DNA from: Thermobifida fusca NBRC 14071 = JCM 3263 | Lineage (GTDB): Bacteria > Actinomycetota > Actinomycetes > Streptosporangiales > Streptosporangiaceae | Length of the DNA stretch: 43,779 bases | NCBI RefSeq assembly: GCF_001592045.1 | Contig: NZ_BCWB01000018.1 | Coordinates: 1 to 43,779, forward strand | Direction: 5' to 3' | In this document: one piece after another, positions 43,413 through 43,779 of the stretch | Numbering within the stretch: position 1 is the first letter of the stretch | Layout of the letters: each line of letters opens with the position of its first letter | Notes under the pieces: model-generated | Seen by the model: only the letters and a program-made list of their open reading frames with translations | The model's database searches: none | What the model was told of the DNA's origin: nothing | Program-made: the position numbers and the translations under genes

Positions 43413-43779
43413 GAGAGCCCCACGCACGTGGGGATGGACCGGATCCAGCGGATCCGGATGCACCGCCGCGGGTGAGAGCCCCACGCACGTGGGGATGGAC
43501 CGCCTCACCGAACGCCGCCCGGGTGATCGGGTCGGAGAGCCCCACGCACGTGGGGATGGACCGCTGGTGGGCAGGCCGGTAGAAATCGGCGGTGGGAGAG
43601 CCCCACGCACGTGGGGATGGACCGGGTTTTTGTGACCCACGTCACACAGAATAGTTGAGAGCCCCACGCACGTGGGGATGGACCGCGCGTGGTCAGGATG
43701 GCTAGCGACCTAGATGAGAGAGCCCCACGCACGTGGGGATGGACCGAGGTAGAGACCTACTACTCCCACGCCGAGGAGG
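43413..43779 (+). CRISPR. Type I-E CRISPR array, leader end, continues beyond window
   Basis: Six 29-nt repeats start at 43413, 43474, 43535, 43596, 43657 and 43718, with 32-nt spacers; the last spacer is cut by the window edge. Each repeat starts GAGAGCCCC and ends GGGGATGGACCG. Compared with the other arrays, the second base is A instead of T (GAGAGC versus GTGAGC). The leader lies to the left, so the newest spacers are shown. Confidence 0.98.

Noticed and set aside
43250-43423. N-terminal extension of Cas3 to 1002 residues
   Set aside because: It covers the CRISPR leader and ends in the first repeat; the GTG at 43249 has a perfect ribosome site and gives the expected length.
43273-43732. 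Minus-strand frames across the right array
   Set aside because: Same artefact of repeats read in several frames; they end in leader sequence.

Overview
The window is high-GC actinobacterial DNA, most likely from a Thermobifida (Nocardiopsaceae) such as T. fusca. The reason is the Cas3 gene at the right end. From its well-supported GTG start it encodes 944 residues, with HD residues at H37, H83 and D84, the length and numbering I recall for the structurally characterised T. fusca Cas3. High GC, GTG starts, ATGA/GTGA-coupled operons and actinobacterial families agree. The species is inferred from memory, not from a search.

Left edge (1-252): the right end of an IS200/IS605-type TnpB element, carrying its guide-RNA (omegaRNA) scaffold, sits inside a CRISPR spacer. 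The last two repeats of that array follow, the final one decayed. Positions 253-24059 are an ordinary but partly decaying accessory region. Intact genes: an alpha/beta hydrolase, a UvrA-like drug-resistance ATPase, a DUF488 protein, a secreted/anchored protein, an OmpA-type lipoprotein, two flavoproteins, a CmtR-like ArsR regulator with a divergent BASS/ACR3-type transporter, an amidase, a DUF1330 protein, membrane proteins, xylulokinase, a large MprF/AglD-like membrane protein with an internal kinase-like domain, and a SUKH-type immunity-like protein. Broken genes: a heavy-metal P-type ATPase (many frameshifts), a second copy of the regulator promoter, an isoprenylcysteine methyltransferase-like gene with an in-frame TGA, and an unidentified gene tail.

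Right half (about 25 kb to the end): a CRISPR island. A plus-strand type III-B operon, cmr2(cas10)-cmr3-cmr4-cmr5-cmr6-[small coupled ORF]-cmr1, is followed by an 11-repeat array. The type I-E operon cse1-cse2-cas7-cas5-cas6e-cas1-cas2 reads leftward into that array. cas3 lies upstream of it on the same strand, and another array starts just beyond cas3 and runs off the right edge. The III-B module has no cas6, cas1, cas2 or array type of its own, so it probably borrows I-E crRNAs (8-nt handle AUGGACCG). Its Cas10 lacks the HD nuclease domain but keeps the GGDD cyclase motif, and no CARF effector is visible nearby. The two leaders share a 43-nt block, and in one of them that block contains the cas2 stop codon.

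The most unusual points are the omegaRNA element inside a CRISPR spacer, the HD-less Cas10 sharing I-E arrays, the coupled small ORF and large hairpin splitting cmr6 from cmr1, the duplicated spacer, and the shared leader.
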